A stretch of 64,000 nt of DNA, from positions 487,203,763-487,267,762 of the forward strand of contig NC_058524.1 in assembly GCF_904849725.1 (NCBI RefSeq). Reading direction: 5' to 3'. The translations under genes and the position numbers were made by a program. Under the pieces are notes generated by a model. The model did no database searches and was not told the DNA's origin. It saw nothing but the letters and a program-made list of their open reading frames with translations. Positions 1 through 12,750 of the stretch are shown here, piece by piece (positions within the stretch are counted from its first letter, which is position 1; every line of letters starts with the position of its first letter). The DNA comes from Hordeum vulgare subsp. vulgare (Eukaryota > Streptophyta > Magnoliopsida > Poales > Poaceae).

Positions 1-787
1 CCGGGACCTAGATGCCCATATTGGATCCTACATATTCTCTGAAGATCTTATCGGTTGAACCTCAGTGTCAAGGATTCATAAAATCCCGTATGTCATTCCC
101 TTTGTCCTTCGGAATGTTACTTGCTCGAGATTTGATCATCGTTATCCGCATACCTATTTAAATCTCGTTACCGGCAAGTCTCTTTACTCGTTCTGTAATA
201 CAAGATCCCGTGACTCAAACTTAGTCACATTGCTTGCAAGGCTTGTGTGTGATGTTGTATTACCGAGTGGGCCCCGAGATACCTCTCCGTCACACGGAGT
301 GACAAATCCCAGTCTTGATCCATACTAACTCAACGGACACCTTCGGAGATACCTGTAGAGCACCTTTATAGTCACCCAGTTACGTTGTGACGTTTGATGC
401 ACACAAGGTATTCCTCCGGTGCTAGTGAGTTATATGATCTCATGGTCATAGGAACAAATACTTGACACGCAGAAAACAATAGCAATAAAACGACATGACC
501 AATATGCTATGTTCATAGTTTGGGTCTAGTCCATCACATGATTCTCCTAATGATGTGATCCACTTATCAAGTGACAACACTTGCATATAACCAGAAAACC
601 TTGACTATCATTGATCAACTCGCTAGCCAACTAGAGGCTTGCTAGGGACATTGTTTTGCCTATGTATCCACACAAGCATCTATGTTTTCATTCAATACAA
701 TTATAGCATGGATAATAAACGATTATCATGAACAAAGAAATATAATAATATCTAATTTATTATTGCCTCTAGGGCAGATTTCTAACA
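1..787 (-). repeat. 3' LTR of copia C, cut by the window edge
   Basis: On the minus strand the LTR starts at 787 with TGTTAGAAATCTGCCCTAGA, a variant of the Angela/WIS/BARE start, just after the polypurine tract (GTGCAAGTGGGAGAC, reverse complement at 788-802). The sequence from 1 to 787 matches the first part of the LTR at 52502-54298. About the last kilobase of this LTR lies outside the window. The open frame at 65-328 is LTR sequence shared by all copies, not a gene. Confidence 0.92.
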
Positions 788-1534
788 GTCTCCCACTTGC
801 ACTAGATTCAATAATCTAGTTCACATCACCATGTGATTTTATCGAATCCAACACCCATACAGTTCTGGGTTTGATCACGTCTTGCTCGTGAGAGAGGTTT
901 TAGTCAACGGTTCTGAATCTTTCAGATCCGTGTGTGCTTTACAAATCTTTATGTCATCTTATAGATGTTGCTACTACGTGCTATTCTGGAATACTCCAAA
1001 TATCTACTCTACTATATGAATTCGTTTTACTACTCAGAGTTATTTGGATTAGTGTCAAAGCTTGCATCGACGTAACCCTTTACGACGAACTCTTTAATCA
1101 CCTCCATGATCGAGAAAAAATCCTTAGTCCGCTAGTTACTAAGGATAACTTTGACCGCTGTTTTAGTGATTCAATCTTGGATCACCTTTTGTACCCCTTG
1201 ACAGACTCATGGCAAGGCACACATCAGGTGCGGTACACAGCTTAACATACTTTAGAGCCTACGACTAAGGCATAGGGACGACCTTTGTCCTTTCTCTTTC
1301 TTCTGTTGTGGTCGGCCTTTGAGTCTTACTCAAATTCACACCTTACAACACAACCAAGAACTCCTTCTTTGTTGATCTATTTTGAACTCCTTCAAAAACT
1401 TGTCAAGGCATGCATTTCATTGAAAGTTCTATTAAGCGTTTTGATCTATCTCTATAGACCTTGATGCTCAATGTTCAAGTAGCTCTATCCAGGTTTTCCT
1501 TTGAAAAACTCCTTTCAAACAACCCTTTATGCTT
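788..1534 (-). pseudogene. Copia C: RNase H end of pol, degenerate
   Basis: This is the last part of the pol region of copia C, read on the minus strand. It aligns by eye with 62631-63365 of element L and with the RNase H region of element K near 33900-34560. Frames are broken throughout. The stretch ends at the TGCTT target site (1530-1534), where gypsy D is inserted; the second TGCTT is at 15486-15490. Confidence 0.85.
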
Positions 1535-4500
1535 TGATACGTCTCCATCGTATCTACTTTTCCAAACTCTTTTGCCCTTGTTTTGGATTCTAATTTGCAT
1601 GATTTGAATGGAACTAACCCGGACTAACGTTGTTTTCAGCAGAATTGCCATGGTGTTGTTTTTGCGTAGAAATAAAAGTTCTCGGAATGACCTGGAAATT
1701 TACGAGGATTTTTTGTGGAATATATAAAAATACTGGCGCAAGAATCAACCGGAGACGTGGAGCGAGGAGCCCACAAGCCCAGGAGGCGCGGGCCCCCCTC
1801 GCCGCGCCTAGCAGGCTTGTGGGGCCCTCAGGCCTCCGCCGCCTCCAACTCTAGCTCTATTTAGTCCCTTTCGCCCGGAAAAAAATCAAGGAGAAGAGTT
1901 CATCGCGTTTTACAATACGGAGGCGCCGCCACCAACTATTCTTCCTCTGGAGGGCAGATCTCGAGTCCGTTCTCGGCTCCGGGGAGGGGAGATCGTCGCC
2001 ATCGTCATCACCAACCTTCCTTCATCGACAATTCCATGATGCTCTTCACTGTTCATGAGCAATCTCATCGTAGTCTTGCTAGATGGTGATGGGTTGGATG
2101 AGATCTATCATGTAATCGAGTTAGTTTTGATGGTGATTGATCCCTAGTATCCACTTTGTTCTGAGATTGATGTTGCTACTACTTTGCCATGCTTAATGTT
2201 TGTCACTACGTCCCGAGTGCCATGATTTCAGATCTGAACCTATTATGTTCTCGTCAATATATGTGTGTTCTTGATCCTATCTTGCAAGTTGTAGTCACCT
2301 ACTATGTGTTATGACCCGGCAACCCCGGAGTGACAATAGCCGGAACCACTCCCGGAGATGACCATAGTATGAGGAGTTCATGTATTCACTAAGTGCTAAT
2401 GCTTTGTTCCGGTTCTCTATTAAAAGGAGAACCTTAATATCCCTTAGTTTCCATTAGGACCCCGCTGCCACGGGAGGAATGGACAATAGATGTCATGCAA
2501 GTTCTTTTCCTTAAGCACGTATGACTATATACGGAATGCATGCCTACATTACATTGACGAACTGGAGCTAGTCACATATCTCCCCATGTTATAACTGTTG
2601 CATGATGAATGTCATCCGGCATAATTATCCATCACCGATCCAATGCCTACGAGTTTTTCCTACTGGTCCTTGCTACATTACTTTGTCGCTACTATTTGTC
2701 GGGACCCCGATCCTAAGCCATAGGAATCCAGCCTGTAACACATCGCATCCCTTTGTGGTCTCACGCACGGTTAACTCCACGGCTACAGCCTTACCTTAGC
2801 CGGGACCGTTTGCGTCTTTTGACTCACATATGCGATAGTGTCGCTAGCAATCCAATGTCAAAGAACCCGGATCGACATGTCTAGTCATAAACCAAAGTGG
2901 CAGTTCCGCACAAGAACAGGCATACATGACCCAACAAAGCAGGTGTCGGTCATCAGCGAACGTAGACGAGTCGTAGCAAGCTACAAGGACTCCATTACGT
3001 CGCGTGACATTTCCCCAAAGGGGACAGACACAGCAGCTAAGAAGGACACATGACAGTCAATCAATGTGTCCGGAGCAGTAGCGAACTACCAAGGCTCGTT
3101 GGATCACAAAGGGGCATTTCCTTGTAAGGAGTGCTACTAAAGTTCACGACTAGGTATTCGAACCCCATACATATCAAGTAAGACACACGTACGCATGGCA
3201 TACCGATATGTATAGATACATCGATGGCATCACAACATAACCATAAACATACAAGCTTTATTTAAGAGGCTCGGAAGAGCCACACACGTAATATTACACA
3301 TTAAGGGTCTCACAACCCGTAATAGCAGTCATACAATTACAAGCCAGCGGAAGAGTTATAACTGTCTGGGTACAGACAGGGCAACTAGAAGGCACATGGC
3401 CTGACTATACTACAGAGCCGACGTAGGGCCAGATCGTAGCTGGGACACCAGCTACTCGTCGTCGTCGATGTCTACGAAGAACCCTCCATTAGGGTCATTA
3501 GCAACCTCTGCAACATTTATTAAGCAAACATGAGTATGAAGGTACTCAGCAAGACTTTAGGATGACTAACTACTCATGCAAGGTATCAAAAGGTATTGTG
3601 GGGTTTCATGCGGAAAGCCAGCATTTGACTCGTGGCTAGACAACTTGCATTTTTTTAAATAATTTTGACAACTTGATTTCTCGCACACGAGTCCACTAAC
3701 ACCACAACAATACACTATCGTGGATTCATTCCGTCTCCGTACGGAAATGCCGTCCACGACACTCACGCTTATCTTGACAATTTTATGAGTAACCATTCAA
3801 GTTATCTATGAACAACATATGTCTCCAAGTAGTCCATATCCGCGGACGCGGCTATTCGAATAGATCATAACCCTGCAGGGGTGTACTTCGTCACACACGC
3901 TCTCGCCACTTATCGCTATGTGCACGTCATGCACCTCGGCAACCTTCAAGCGGAAGCCCAGCGAGGGAGTCGGCCACGACCGTTAACCACACTAGTACCT
4001 AGTCCAGGTTTATCGCCTATCTGAGAGTAACCCGTACGGAAGTCCGGCCGAGGTTTCCGACATGGCCTCAAACGATGTGTGCAGGGTTCCCAAGCCCACC
4101 ATCCGGGTGCCACTTGGTACACCGTGCCACTGCCTACCGCATCACGGCCCACCTCTCACGTCAGCACCATGCACGGCCTCCAGCATTACTATAAACACCA
4201 GAAACTACTTGCAACTCCTGGACCGGGTACTACGCGATTAATAGGCCGAGCGGGGTCATATTTCAGGGCCCAGCATGTGGTAGTATCTAGTCTTGGATTA
4301 CATACACGGAACTCAGTTCCTAAGGACGGTTCCAATGAAACAACCCGCCATGTACTCCTACACAGCCTTTCACCGGTACCTTTACCAAATCAAATTCAAC
4401 ACACAACCTTTGCTCACCGAACACATTCCACATTTCTGTTCATCTCCCAGATGACAGACCATACACAACTCTAAGCATAGCATGCATAGCAGGATAAGGC

Positions 4501-7129
4501 ACATCATAGCTCAAGCAACTACCAGGTATGCTAGGTTGCAAGGTTCGGCTATTTACTGTGACAAGGTTAGGTCATGCAAAGGAAGTGGGTTCAACTAACG
4601 TGGCAAAAGCAGTTGAAGCATTTGATCCTAATGCAATAAATAAGTGCAGGAGCAGGAACATGGGAATTATCGGGATGATCAAAGGGGTTGCTTGCCTTGT
4701 TGCTCAGAGGAGGAACGATATCCGTCAGACGGATATTCGGTGGAATCCGGGGGTGCGTTGCCTACCGAAATGAATGGCAACATTCAATAACAATCATATG
4801 CACTCAAAATGATGCATGAGCATGGCATGAGAATGCAAGGTGATAAGTTATTATTTTCAACACGTATTAGGTTTAGAGTTGATTTGAATCACATTCGAAT
4901 AGCAATTCAAACGGGGTATTCTCGGATACCGGTTTAATTGATTCGACCTCATGCTCAGATCAAATTGATGTTAGCTTACATGAGATGTCATGTTATGGTA
5001 CTGATTTGTATCTAGGACAGTGTGTGATCATTGCAATCATAATGAAATTTGAATATTTTTCCAAATTCCATTTAAAAAGTGATTATAAGAATTGAATTAT
5101 TCCTTATTCCACAATTTAGGGTTCTGTAACTTTTTCAAACATAGTTGAAAATAGCATATTCAGAATCCTTGAATTTTTCTGATACTTTTTCATATATAAA
5201 TTATTTTCATTGGAGTTACAGATTAATTTCTATGAATTTTACAAGTTTTAGCAATTTCCTGGAATTATTTCTATACTGGAAATACTTTTATTGCATCAGC
5301 ATGACATCAGCAGGTCCAGCTGGCCGTTGAAAGTCAAACCTGACCAGTGGGACCCACTGGTCAGTCTCTCTGGTCAATTTTAGATTAAGATTAAACTTAA
5401 TTAACTGATTAACCTTGCTGGACCCACATGTCAGTGACTGATTAACTTATTTGATTTATTTTTATTAGTTTTAAACTTGCCAGAGGCTGGCCCCACCGGT
5501 CAGTGGCTCAAGCCAGCCGAGATCCACCGGCGGCGAGGTCGTCCTCGCCGGCGGGGAGCCTCCGGCGACCACCAGCACGGCGGAGGGGCTCGGAAACGGT
5601 GCTCAGTGGGCCAAATGTTGCGCGGAGAGCACCAGAAGAACTGCACGTCTCCCGCAGCTCCATTTCTGCACTTAGCCGGGGCTGATCTGGCCGGAGATGA
5701 CGCCAGCGACGAGCTTGGCGGCGGCCAAGGCTCGGGCGTCTTCGGGGTCTTTGATTCAGAGGGATCTACGCTCGGTTCTTAGCTGCTACAGCATCTACGC
5801 GTCGACCTGAAGCCGCTGGTGCCCTCGGAAGGACGAGCTGATCATCGGAGGGCTACCGGCGAAGAGCGGCAGCGGCGGTCCTCGTCGGGCTCCGGTGAAA
5901 CTAGAGCTAGAGGAGGGGATCGACGGGAAAAACTTAGGGGAAACGACCGGATGCTCATGGGGAGTGCAGAGCAGGGCTTAGACGGCTCGGGGAAGGCCTG
6001 GGGGCGACGAATCGACGGGAGAGGTCCGGCGGCCGGAGGTGGAAGACGATAGCGCCGCGGGCGTTGCAGAGCTTGGGGCGCTTCGGCTTCTGCAGGGAGG
6101 ACCAGAGCGACGAGGCGGAGCTAATGGCGTGCTCTGGGAGGGGATCCTATGGCTAGGGGCACGGGCAGCTCGAGCTTTGCTCGGCTCCAATGGCGGCAGC
6201 AAGGAGGAGGAAGAGATCCGGGAGGAGGGAGAGAGCCGATGCGGGGAATGGATAGGTGAGGCCTCGGGGAGCTTATCCCTGGCCTTGCCAGCACGAGGCA
6301 GCGGCCAGGCAGGCGCACAGGTGCGTGGCCGCGCCGGAGGAGGCGGCGGCCACCTCCTGCTGCCTACTGGCGCGAGGGAGGGGACGAGCGAGGGAGATGG
6401 GCCGGGCCAGGCTGGGCGACAGGTAACTCTTTTCCCTTTTTCTTCTGTTTTTGTTTTTTCTGTTTTGCTAACTATTGTTTTGCTAATTATTTCAGCTCCA
6501 AAAAAAAAGTAAAAACTATTTTAGACCTCCTGAAATATTGTTATAACATTCCCAACCATTTCCAAAGTTTTCAACATTTTTGGAAATTTATAGATTCTGA
6601 TTTCAAATTTAAAACTTGAAACCAGTAGCCTTTTGCATTTATTTAAAATGCTTAAAGTGTCAAGAAAATAGTTTTCTCCAATGCTCATTTACTTTCATGA
6701 TTTATCAGAAAGTTTGAACATTTCTTGAGGCCATTTTGGGTTCATTGATTTGAACTAGTTTGAGATTTTCTTTAATTGAAATAGTGGCTAGGGTTTTGAG
6801 TCTTTCCTTTGCCACTTTGTTGTTTTTGTTGAAACATCTTAGATGCAAATGCAAAGAAGACATGAGCACAAGGCTATCTTGCTTAAGGGTTAGGGATGTG
6901 ACACTATTGTCGTTGTTGCTACTGTTACTGTTGCTACTATTGCTATCACACTACTCTGTTACTAAAACTTTGTTGCAGATACTAAGTCTTTCAGGTGTGG
7001 TTGAATTGACAACTCAACTGCTAATACTTGAGAATATTCTTTGGCTTCCCCTTGTGTCGAATCAACAAATTTGGGTTGAATACTCTACCCTGGAAAACTG
7101 TTGTGATCCCCCATACTTGTGGGTTATCA
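1535..7129 (+). repeat. 5' LTR of gypsy D, split by solo LTR G
   Basis: The LTR runs from TGATACGTCTCC at 1535 to GGGTTATCA at 7129 and is interrupted at 2697-6903. Its own parts are 1535-2696 and 6909-7129, about 1.38 kb once one CTATT copy is discounted. Near its 3' end it carries an irregular trinucleotide tract (GTTGCTACTGTTACTGTTG-like, 6908-6950) that differs in length from the 3' LTR copy at 15232-15303. Confidence 0.88.
2697..6903 (-). mobile_element. Solo LTR G (about 4.2 kb, gypsy-type)
   Basis: The insert starts TGTCGGGACCCCGATCC, ends AGGGATGTGACA, and is flanked by CTATT at 2692-2696 and 6904-6908. No primer site, coding domain or second LTR is seen, so it is best read as a solo LTR left by LTR-LTR recombination. 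The minus orientation is inferred: read that way it starts TGTCACATCCCTAA and ends GGGGTCCCGACA, the same pattern as solo LTRs E and H. It includes a GC-rich core at about 5470-6430 where overlapping open frames occur on both strands; I see no recognisable protein there. Family not assigned. Confidence 0.8.
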
Positions 7130-7199
7130 AGACTATTTTCTCGCGTCGTTGCCTGGGAGGCCTAGCACTATTCTCTGAGTCACTTGGGATTTACGTCTG
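7130..7199 (+). other. Degenerate primer-binding region of gypsy D
   Basis: Directly after the 5' LTR lies TCGCGTCGTTGCCTGGGA (7140-7157). It resembles the TGGCGCCGTTGCCGGGGA primer site of gypsy F (tRNA-Asp-type) with several changes. A decayed primer site fits an old, inactive copy. Confidence 0.6.
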
Positions 7200-7844
7200 T
7201 TGATCACTATGAGGAATCCGAGAGATCCAAAAACTAAAGTCTTGCCCTCAACTACGAGGACAGGTAAGGAACTACCATCTAGCTCTGCACTTGATTCACC
7301 TTCAGTTATGAGTAAGTTTGCGACACCACCTCCTACTAGAAATTATGATATGTCGCCTATGCTTAATGATCTTGCTTCTGCTATCCATGATTCTTGTGAT
7401 GATGCTTTGCTTGATACTGCTTTGCCACTAGGTGCATTCCTTGATGCACAAATTGCTAGAGTTGCTGCTGAATGTGATGATACTTCTGAAACTGCTGAGA
7501 TTATTGAAGTAGAACCTGCTATTTCACCTTTTAGAACTAGCTCTCCTAGATATGAATTGTCTGATATACCTGAGGGTTATGTTATGGAGGGAGAGATAGC
7601 TGAGGACTTTCTTGCTTGTAAGGATAGCCATGATCTTGAGAACTTATTGCGCAAGTGGAAATAAAAATCTCTGGACACTAGGTTGAAATACGATCCTAAG
7701 TTTGCTACTTCGCCTATCTTTGTGACCAATAAGGATTATGAATTCTCTGTCGATCCTGAGTTAATCACTTTGGTCGAATCTGATCCTTTTCATGGTTATG
7801 AGTCTGAAACGGTTGTAGCACATCTTACTAAGCTGCACGATATA
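7200..7844 (+). pseudogene. Gypsy D gag-like ORF, 5' part
   Basis: The frame starts after the primer site and encodes 154 residues up to an in-frame TAA at 7662-7664, then continues in the same frame to 7844, where solo LTR H interrupts it. The N-terminal part is acidic and low in hydrophobic segments, as is usual for the linker region of Athila-lineage gag proteins. The reading resumes at 11029 with a segment typical of a retrotransposon gag core (LFPFSLKDDAKTWF). No function beyond particle assembly is suggested. The TAA and the insertion make it a pseudogene. Confidence 0.72.
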
Positions 7845-10800
7845 TGTAGCGACCCGACTCAAAACGAGCCAAGCCTCTGTGCATCTGTGCCATCCCTGGA
7901 TCAGTATGCTGGCACACACAGTACATCAATGTATATATCAAAGTGCAATCACATGCAAATAACGTAAAACTGATATATACCTCATAATCTCAGCGGAAAC
8001 AGTCAAGGGAGTGGAGTCCTAATAAACACCAACGGCAAGTTGAGTGTAGACCGTAACCCTGAATCGTACTCTTACTCGTCGAAGAAAATATCTGCAACAT
8101 AAGACGTTGCAGCCATGTAGGTCAACATATTGAATATGCCGGCAAGTCACAAAAGAGAGGGGTAAAAACATCATCTATACTATATGCATATATGGCAGGT
8201 GGGGCTGTAAGTTTTTAGCAGAAAGCAAAGTTTTCTCCTACAACAAGAGAGGGGCTAAAAGCAAAATATTACTACGCTGTTGGTTGTTAATGAGATGGTT
8301 CCGCCAACCAGTTCTCATACCCAGGTTATCAATATTTCCCACATCAAATAGATATAATGGTGTTGATAATTCCTGATAGTTTCAGTTCCTTTGGCTCAAG
8401 TTGTCCATGACCGTGGACACGGCTAATCGATTAGGTTTGGGTACTCTGCAAAGTTTTGCACACGTTCCCCACAAGATTTGATCGCCTCCAAGTATGTCCT
8501 CGCACTTCAAGGTGTTTGAAGACCGGATGATCAAAACATGGTCTTTCAACGGGTCCCTCTGATACCCTGTCGGTGCCCATCCAATCCTACCGTTCTTCTA
8601 CATCTGCTAGCACCGCCTGTCCAGTCCTACCGTTCTTCTACATCCTATCATTCTTCTACATCCGTTCCAACAAAGCCAGAGCCCATAATGACTTGTGGCT
8701 GTGCAGGTAAGCCTTGGGTCTTGAAGCCCCCGTCCGTCTCTTCGAGCCTGGGTGAAGCTTTCCGCAAGATGTCATGGCACTTCCCCATGCATCCCGGGTC
8801 GTCACTGGTTTCTCCAGGGAGCCCATCTAAACCGTCCTTCACCCAGAGTTGCATCGCATCATGAGGTCTTGAAAAGTCTTGTCTTAACCGGTCTTGGTTA
8901 TTAAATTATTCTCGCATCACTCGTGATAAACTCTCAACCAGAACCCCGTCTACACAAGCATAGCAAAATAGAATATGTCGTCCCGGGCCAAGTAACGGGG
9001 TTGTTGGGTGCCTACCACATGATACTACAACAACTAACCAATATTTCCAAGTACCTACTCAGCATGCAATAGGGTGTTTGAAGGGTAGAACTACAATGCA
9101 TAAAACATAGGTAATACATGATCAAATGACTTGCCTTGCTGATAGTTGTCATTATCGAGCGCTTCTAAGTAGCACCCTTCGCACTCCGGGTGATCTATCG
9201 ATACAAACAAATACACACCATAAGCACTACAATCATTAACAGGCAAAATAACATAACTAGCATAAAACTACTAAACATAAAGTGAAGAAAATCACTTAAC
9301 GTAAGCAAAACAAAATCTGTTTTTGATAAAACCCCAACTAAAATTATTAAAAAAATGAAACTTAAACTACAGAAAGAAATGATCACTAGGAAGCAGTAGC
9401 AAAAAGAATCAAATTAAAAGCTATTTTTAAACTCCTGGAATAAACAAAACAAGATTTAAACTAAATCTGATCTAATTCAAACTTTGAAATTTCAAACGTA
9501 GGCAAATAATATGTTTTCGAAAACCACAGAAATATTGTGATCTACTAGAAAAAGAATCAACCTCATTGGACATCTAGATCAAAAGTTATAGGGAAAATAA
9601 AATTGAAACTTTCTCTGTTTCTAAACTAAAACAGATAAAAAGAAAAATGGGATCTAATGAACAGGGGGGTTAGGTGGCAGCTCCTGATTGGCTCTGGGGT
9701 CGTGCGCTGCGGTGCTAACTGGCGAACGGCCGTTATTTAGACAAAACCTATCGGCTAAAATGATAATTGGAGAAAACCGGTTTGGTTTTTGTTTGAAAAC
9801 CGAAAGGGTATCTACCTTCTAATCCACACCGTTGGTTCTAGATCCTACGGTTGAAGGAACAGAAGGGGGGCTCACCGACGCTCCTTCTTCTCTGGCGAGA
9901 CAGGAAGGTGGCGGTGGTCGGGGACACGGCTCCGACGAGGATCCGGCGTGTCCGAGGCGTGGGGAGGACGGCAGCGGGTCTCCTCCGTCGAATGGCGGTG
10001 ACGGCGAGGTCCTTCGTGGGCGGGGGCGTCGGGCACGAGCTCCTTGAGCTTCTGCAACGGCCAAACTCCGGCGAGGGAGCTGTGGTGGCATGGGGGCGGC
10101 GAGGGCTCGGGCTAGGGGGAAAATGGGATGCGGTGGTTGTGGGGAGGCTGCCGGTGGGGTCGGTTGGTGCGGTGGGGCGAGGTGTTGGCCGGGCGGAGCG
10201 GAGCGGTTCCTAGAGCGTTGCTCCGGCGAGCAGTAGGAGGGGCGGCGATGGGGCTCGCTCGGGCGAGGGGAAACGGGGTCGAGGAGGGGGCCAGGGGTGC
10301 GGCTTATATAAGGGAGAGAGAGGGGGCTCCAGAGGGAAAGGAATCGGGGGCGATGGGAGGGGATCGGACTCCGGTGGGCAGGGAAGGAAAGAGCTCGGCT
10401 CGGGGAAAGAGACGACCGAGGGAGAATCGGGTCGACCGCGGGGCCCACGGGTCAGCGAGGGAGAGAGGGGGGGCACGGGATCGGCCACCCTATCCTGAAG
10501 GGATTCGGATCTGGGCCTCTGGGATTCGGCCCGATTCTTTCCTAACGCGTGTTGGCGGTTTTAAAAAAAAAGGTTTCCTATTTCTATTTAATTAAAAACA
10601 GAAAGCAAAATACAAAAAAAGGAAATAAAATAAAATCTAAATATAGGGGTATTATATACCAAAATTTTCAGAAAATAAATCTCTATCCATTTAACATTTT
10701 TCCAAGACCAAAATAAAAACTAAAAAAATGTTTTTTCAGAAAAACCCCTATAGGCTTTATTTTCTTTTGCAATTATTTTCTCCACAAAGTTTTTGTTTCC

Positions 10801-11028
10801 TTGGCTCAAAATATATCAAAAGTGCCCCTGGTTTTGGAGGGTCGTATTCCTCCTCTCTTTCTTGCTTGCAAGAAATTATTTCCCGGCACTTCTTGCACGA
10901 AGAAAAAACTAGAAAAGCAAAGAGAATAATTTGAAAGAAAACTAATGCCAACTTTATTACAACCAATATGCATAGATGCTTAGCTACAATTGTAAAACAT
11001 TCCAAATTAGGAAATTTGGGATGTTACA
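7845..11028 (-). mobile_element. Solo LTR H (3.2 kb), same group as E
   Basis: Flanked by ATATA at 7840-7844 and 11029-11033. On the plus strand it starts TGTAGCGACCCGACTC and ends TTTGGGATGTTACA, so read on the minus strand it starts TGTAACATCCCAAATTTCC. Its 7845-8870 part is the reverse complement of 17770-18798 in solo LTR E, with substitutions. The middle is more diverged. A GC-rich segment (about 9830-10500) contains TATATAAG at 10306-10313, a plausible but unproven promoter element, and overlapping Pro/Arg-rich open frames on both strands that I regard as compositional artefacts. No coding domains. Confidence 0.85.
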
Positions 11029-12464
11029 ATATAGACACCCTATTCACGAGTGAGGAAAAGATCCGCCACTACTATATCCTTAAGTTGTTTCCTTTCTCGC
11101 TAAAGGATGATGCTAAGACTTGGTTCACTTCTCTTGCTCCTGATTGTGTGCGTAGTCCCTAGGATATGATCTACTACTTCTCTGAGAAATATTTTCCTGC
11201 CCATAAGAAACAAGCTTCCTTGCAGGAAATATATAACTTTGTGCAAGTTGAATAAGAGAGTCTCCCACAAGCTTGGGGGAGGCTCGTCCAGCTACTGAAT
11301 GCTTTGCCTGATCACCCTCTTGAGAAGAATGAAATACTTGATATCTTCTATAATGGACTAAACGATGCTTCTAGGGACCACCTAGATAGTTGTGCTAGTT
11401 GTATTTTCAGGGAACGAACTGTGGAACAAGCTGAGATTCTATTGAATAATATCTTGTGCAATGAGAATGCTTGGACTATTCCCGAACCACCTCCGAAGCC
11501 AACTCCGAAGAAAAGAGGTATCATATTCCTCAGTCCTGAAGATATGCAAGAAGCTAAGAAATCTATGAAAGATAAAGGCATTAAATTTGAAGATGTCAAA
11601 AATCTAACACCTATCAAAGAGATCCATGGTCTTGATAACCCGACACAGGTAGTAGAGAGAAAGAAAAAGGAAAAGATGAGGAGGTTCCTAAGAGGTTCTT
11701 CAAGCCGTGACCCCAAGGATGATGAAAATGAGAAGAAGAAACCCAAGTATCCGGTCCCCCGTGTTGCAGAAGTTCATGCGTGCGAGTGGCCAAGCTATGT
11801 GTTCTTACGTGCCGCCGGTCTTTATGAGGATGTTTATTACTTGGTGGAGAACGCAGGCCTTACCGCATTTGTTGAAGATAAGTGTCCACAATACCTCCTC
11901 CTCACTAATATTTTCGTGCAAAGCTTTAATTTCTATCCAAGGAAGAGTCATCCCATGGTTGAGTTCAAGTTATATGATATCCCCCAGCGCATGTCACTTC
12001 AGGATTTTTGCAATGTTTGCAAATTACCTTATGTTGGGGATATTCATGAACCTCGTCCAAAGGACTTGGAGGCTTTCATAGATACTATTGCCGTAGGAGA
12101 GGAGAGAGGAGTGTCTTGCGCTAGAGTTTCTAGCATACATTTTCCCGTGCTTAGGTACTTCTCATTATTCGTGGGAAAATGTTTGATTGGTCGTGGGAAA
12201 GTTGGAGCTCTCAGCTCCCCAGATCTTGCGGTTTTGCGCGAAGCCCTTTATAATGATAAAACTTATAGCTTGGGCGCTATAGTGGCTCAACGGTTGAACA
12301 CGAACCGTACTAAAGGCACTTTTTATGGAGGTATCTATGCTACCCGTCTTGCTAGACACTTTGAGATTCCTATTAGACTGCACGAGGAAGAAGAGATGCT
12401 TCTTCCTGAGAGATATCTAGATTATGATAGCATGGTTCGCCATGACTTTCTTGATAAAGATTAA
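11029..12464 (+). pseudogene. Gypsy D gag-like ORF, 3' part (Athila-type protein)
   Basis: This continues the gag frame broken by solo LTR H. The gag core at 11035-11160 contains LFPFSLKDDAKTWF, then come stops near 11161 and 11251. A long frame runs 11304-12464 (386 residues) with a gag C-terminal segment, a Lys/Glu-rich linker (about residues 115-150), and a domain with the motif PMVEFKLYDIPQRMSLQDFC that resembles the Athila ORF1-type domain of Triticeae gypsy elements. No zinc knuckle, protease or polymerase motifs are visible. The protein is probably structural and non-autonomous. Stops and the frameshift after 12464 show it is inactive. Confidence 0.75.
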
Positions 12465-12472
12465 ATAAGAAG

Positions 12473-12750
12473 ATGATTTATAACTTGGTGTTTAGCCAGT
12501 GTACTCGTGAGACTATTACTTTGCCTGATCCTTCTTTGTTCAATCTTCATCTAGGCAGGTACATTATTATGCCCTCGGACATCTACGCATATTGGGGCAT
12601 AGCGCCACCACAGGCGCCCGTGCCCGAGCTACCAGTCGAGTACCAGACGCCAGTTTATCAGTGGGAGCCAGAGGAGCTCACCCAGCACTGGCACCCTTAG
12701 TACACTCCGGAGTACCCCGGAGACGGTTACTTCCAGCCATGGGAATAGAC
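12473..12750 (+). pseudogene. Gypsy D: C-terminal gag tail in a shifted frame
   Basis: The open frame at 12473-12700 is offset from the preceding frame (starts differ by 3n+2), so a frameshift lies near 12464. It is rich in Pro, Glu and Tyr (for example PELPVEYQTPVYQWEPEEL), like the tails of Athila-type ORF1 proteins. It is followed by AAGCCTAAGCTTGGGGGAG (12762-12780), a polypurine-rich motif often found after the coding region in this element type. Confidence 0.6.

Noticed and set aside
5477..6512. Open frames in the GC-rich core of solo LTR G
   Set aside because: Overlapping, both strands, no recognisable domain, and inside an LTR bounded by a TSD.
9819..10595. Long open frames on both strands (9819-10448 minus, 10128-10595 plus)
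   Set aside because: They overlap in a GC-rich part of solo LTR H and encode Pro/Arg/Ser- or Gly/Arg-rich low-complexity text without domains. High GC content alone gives few stops.
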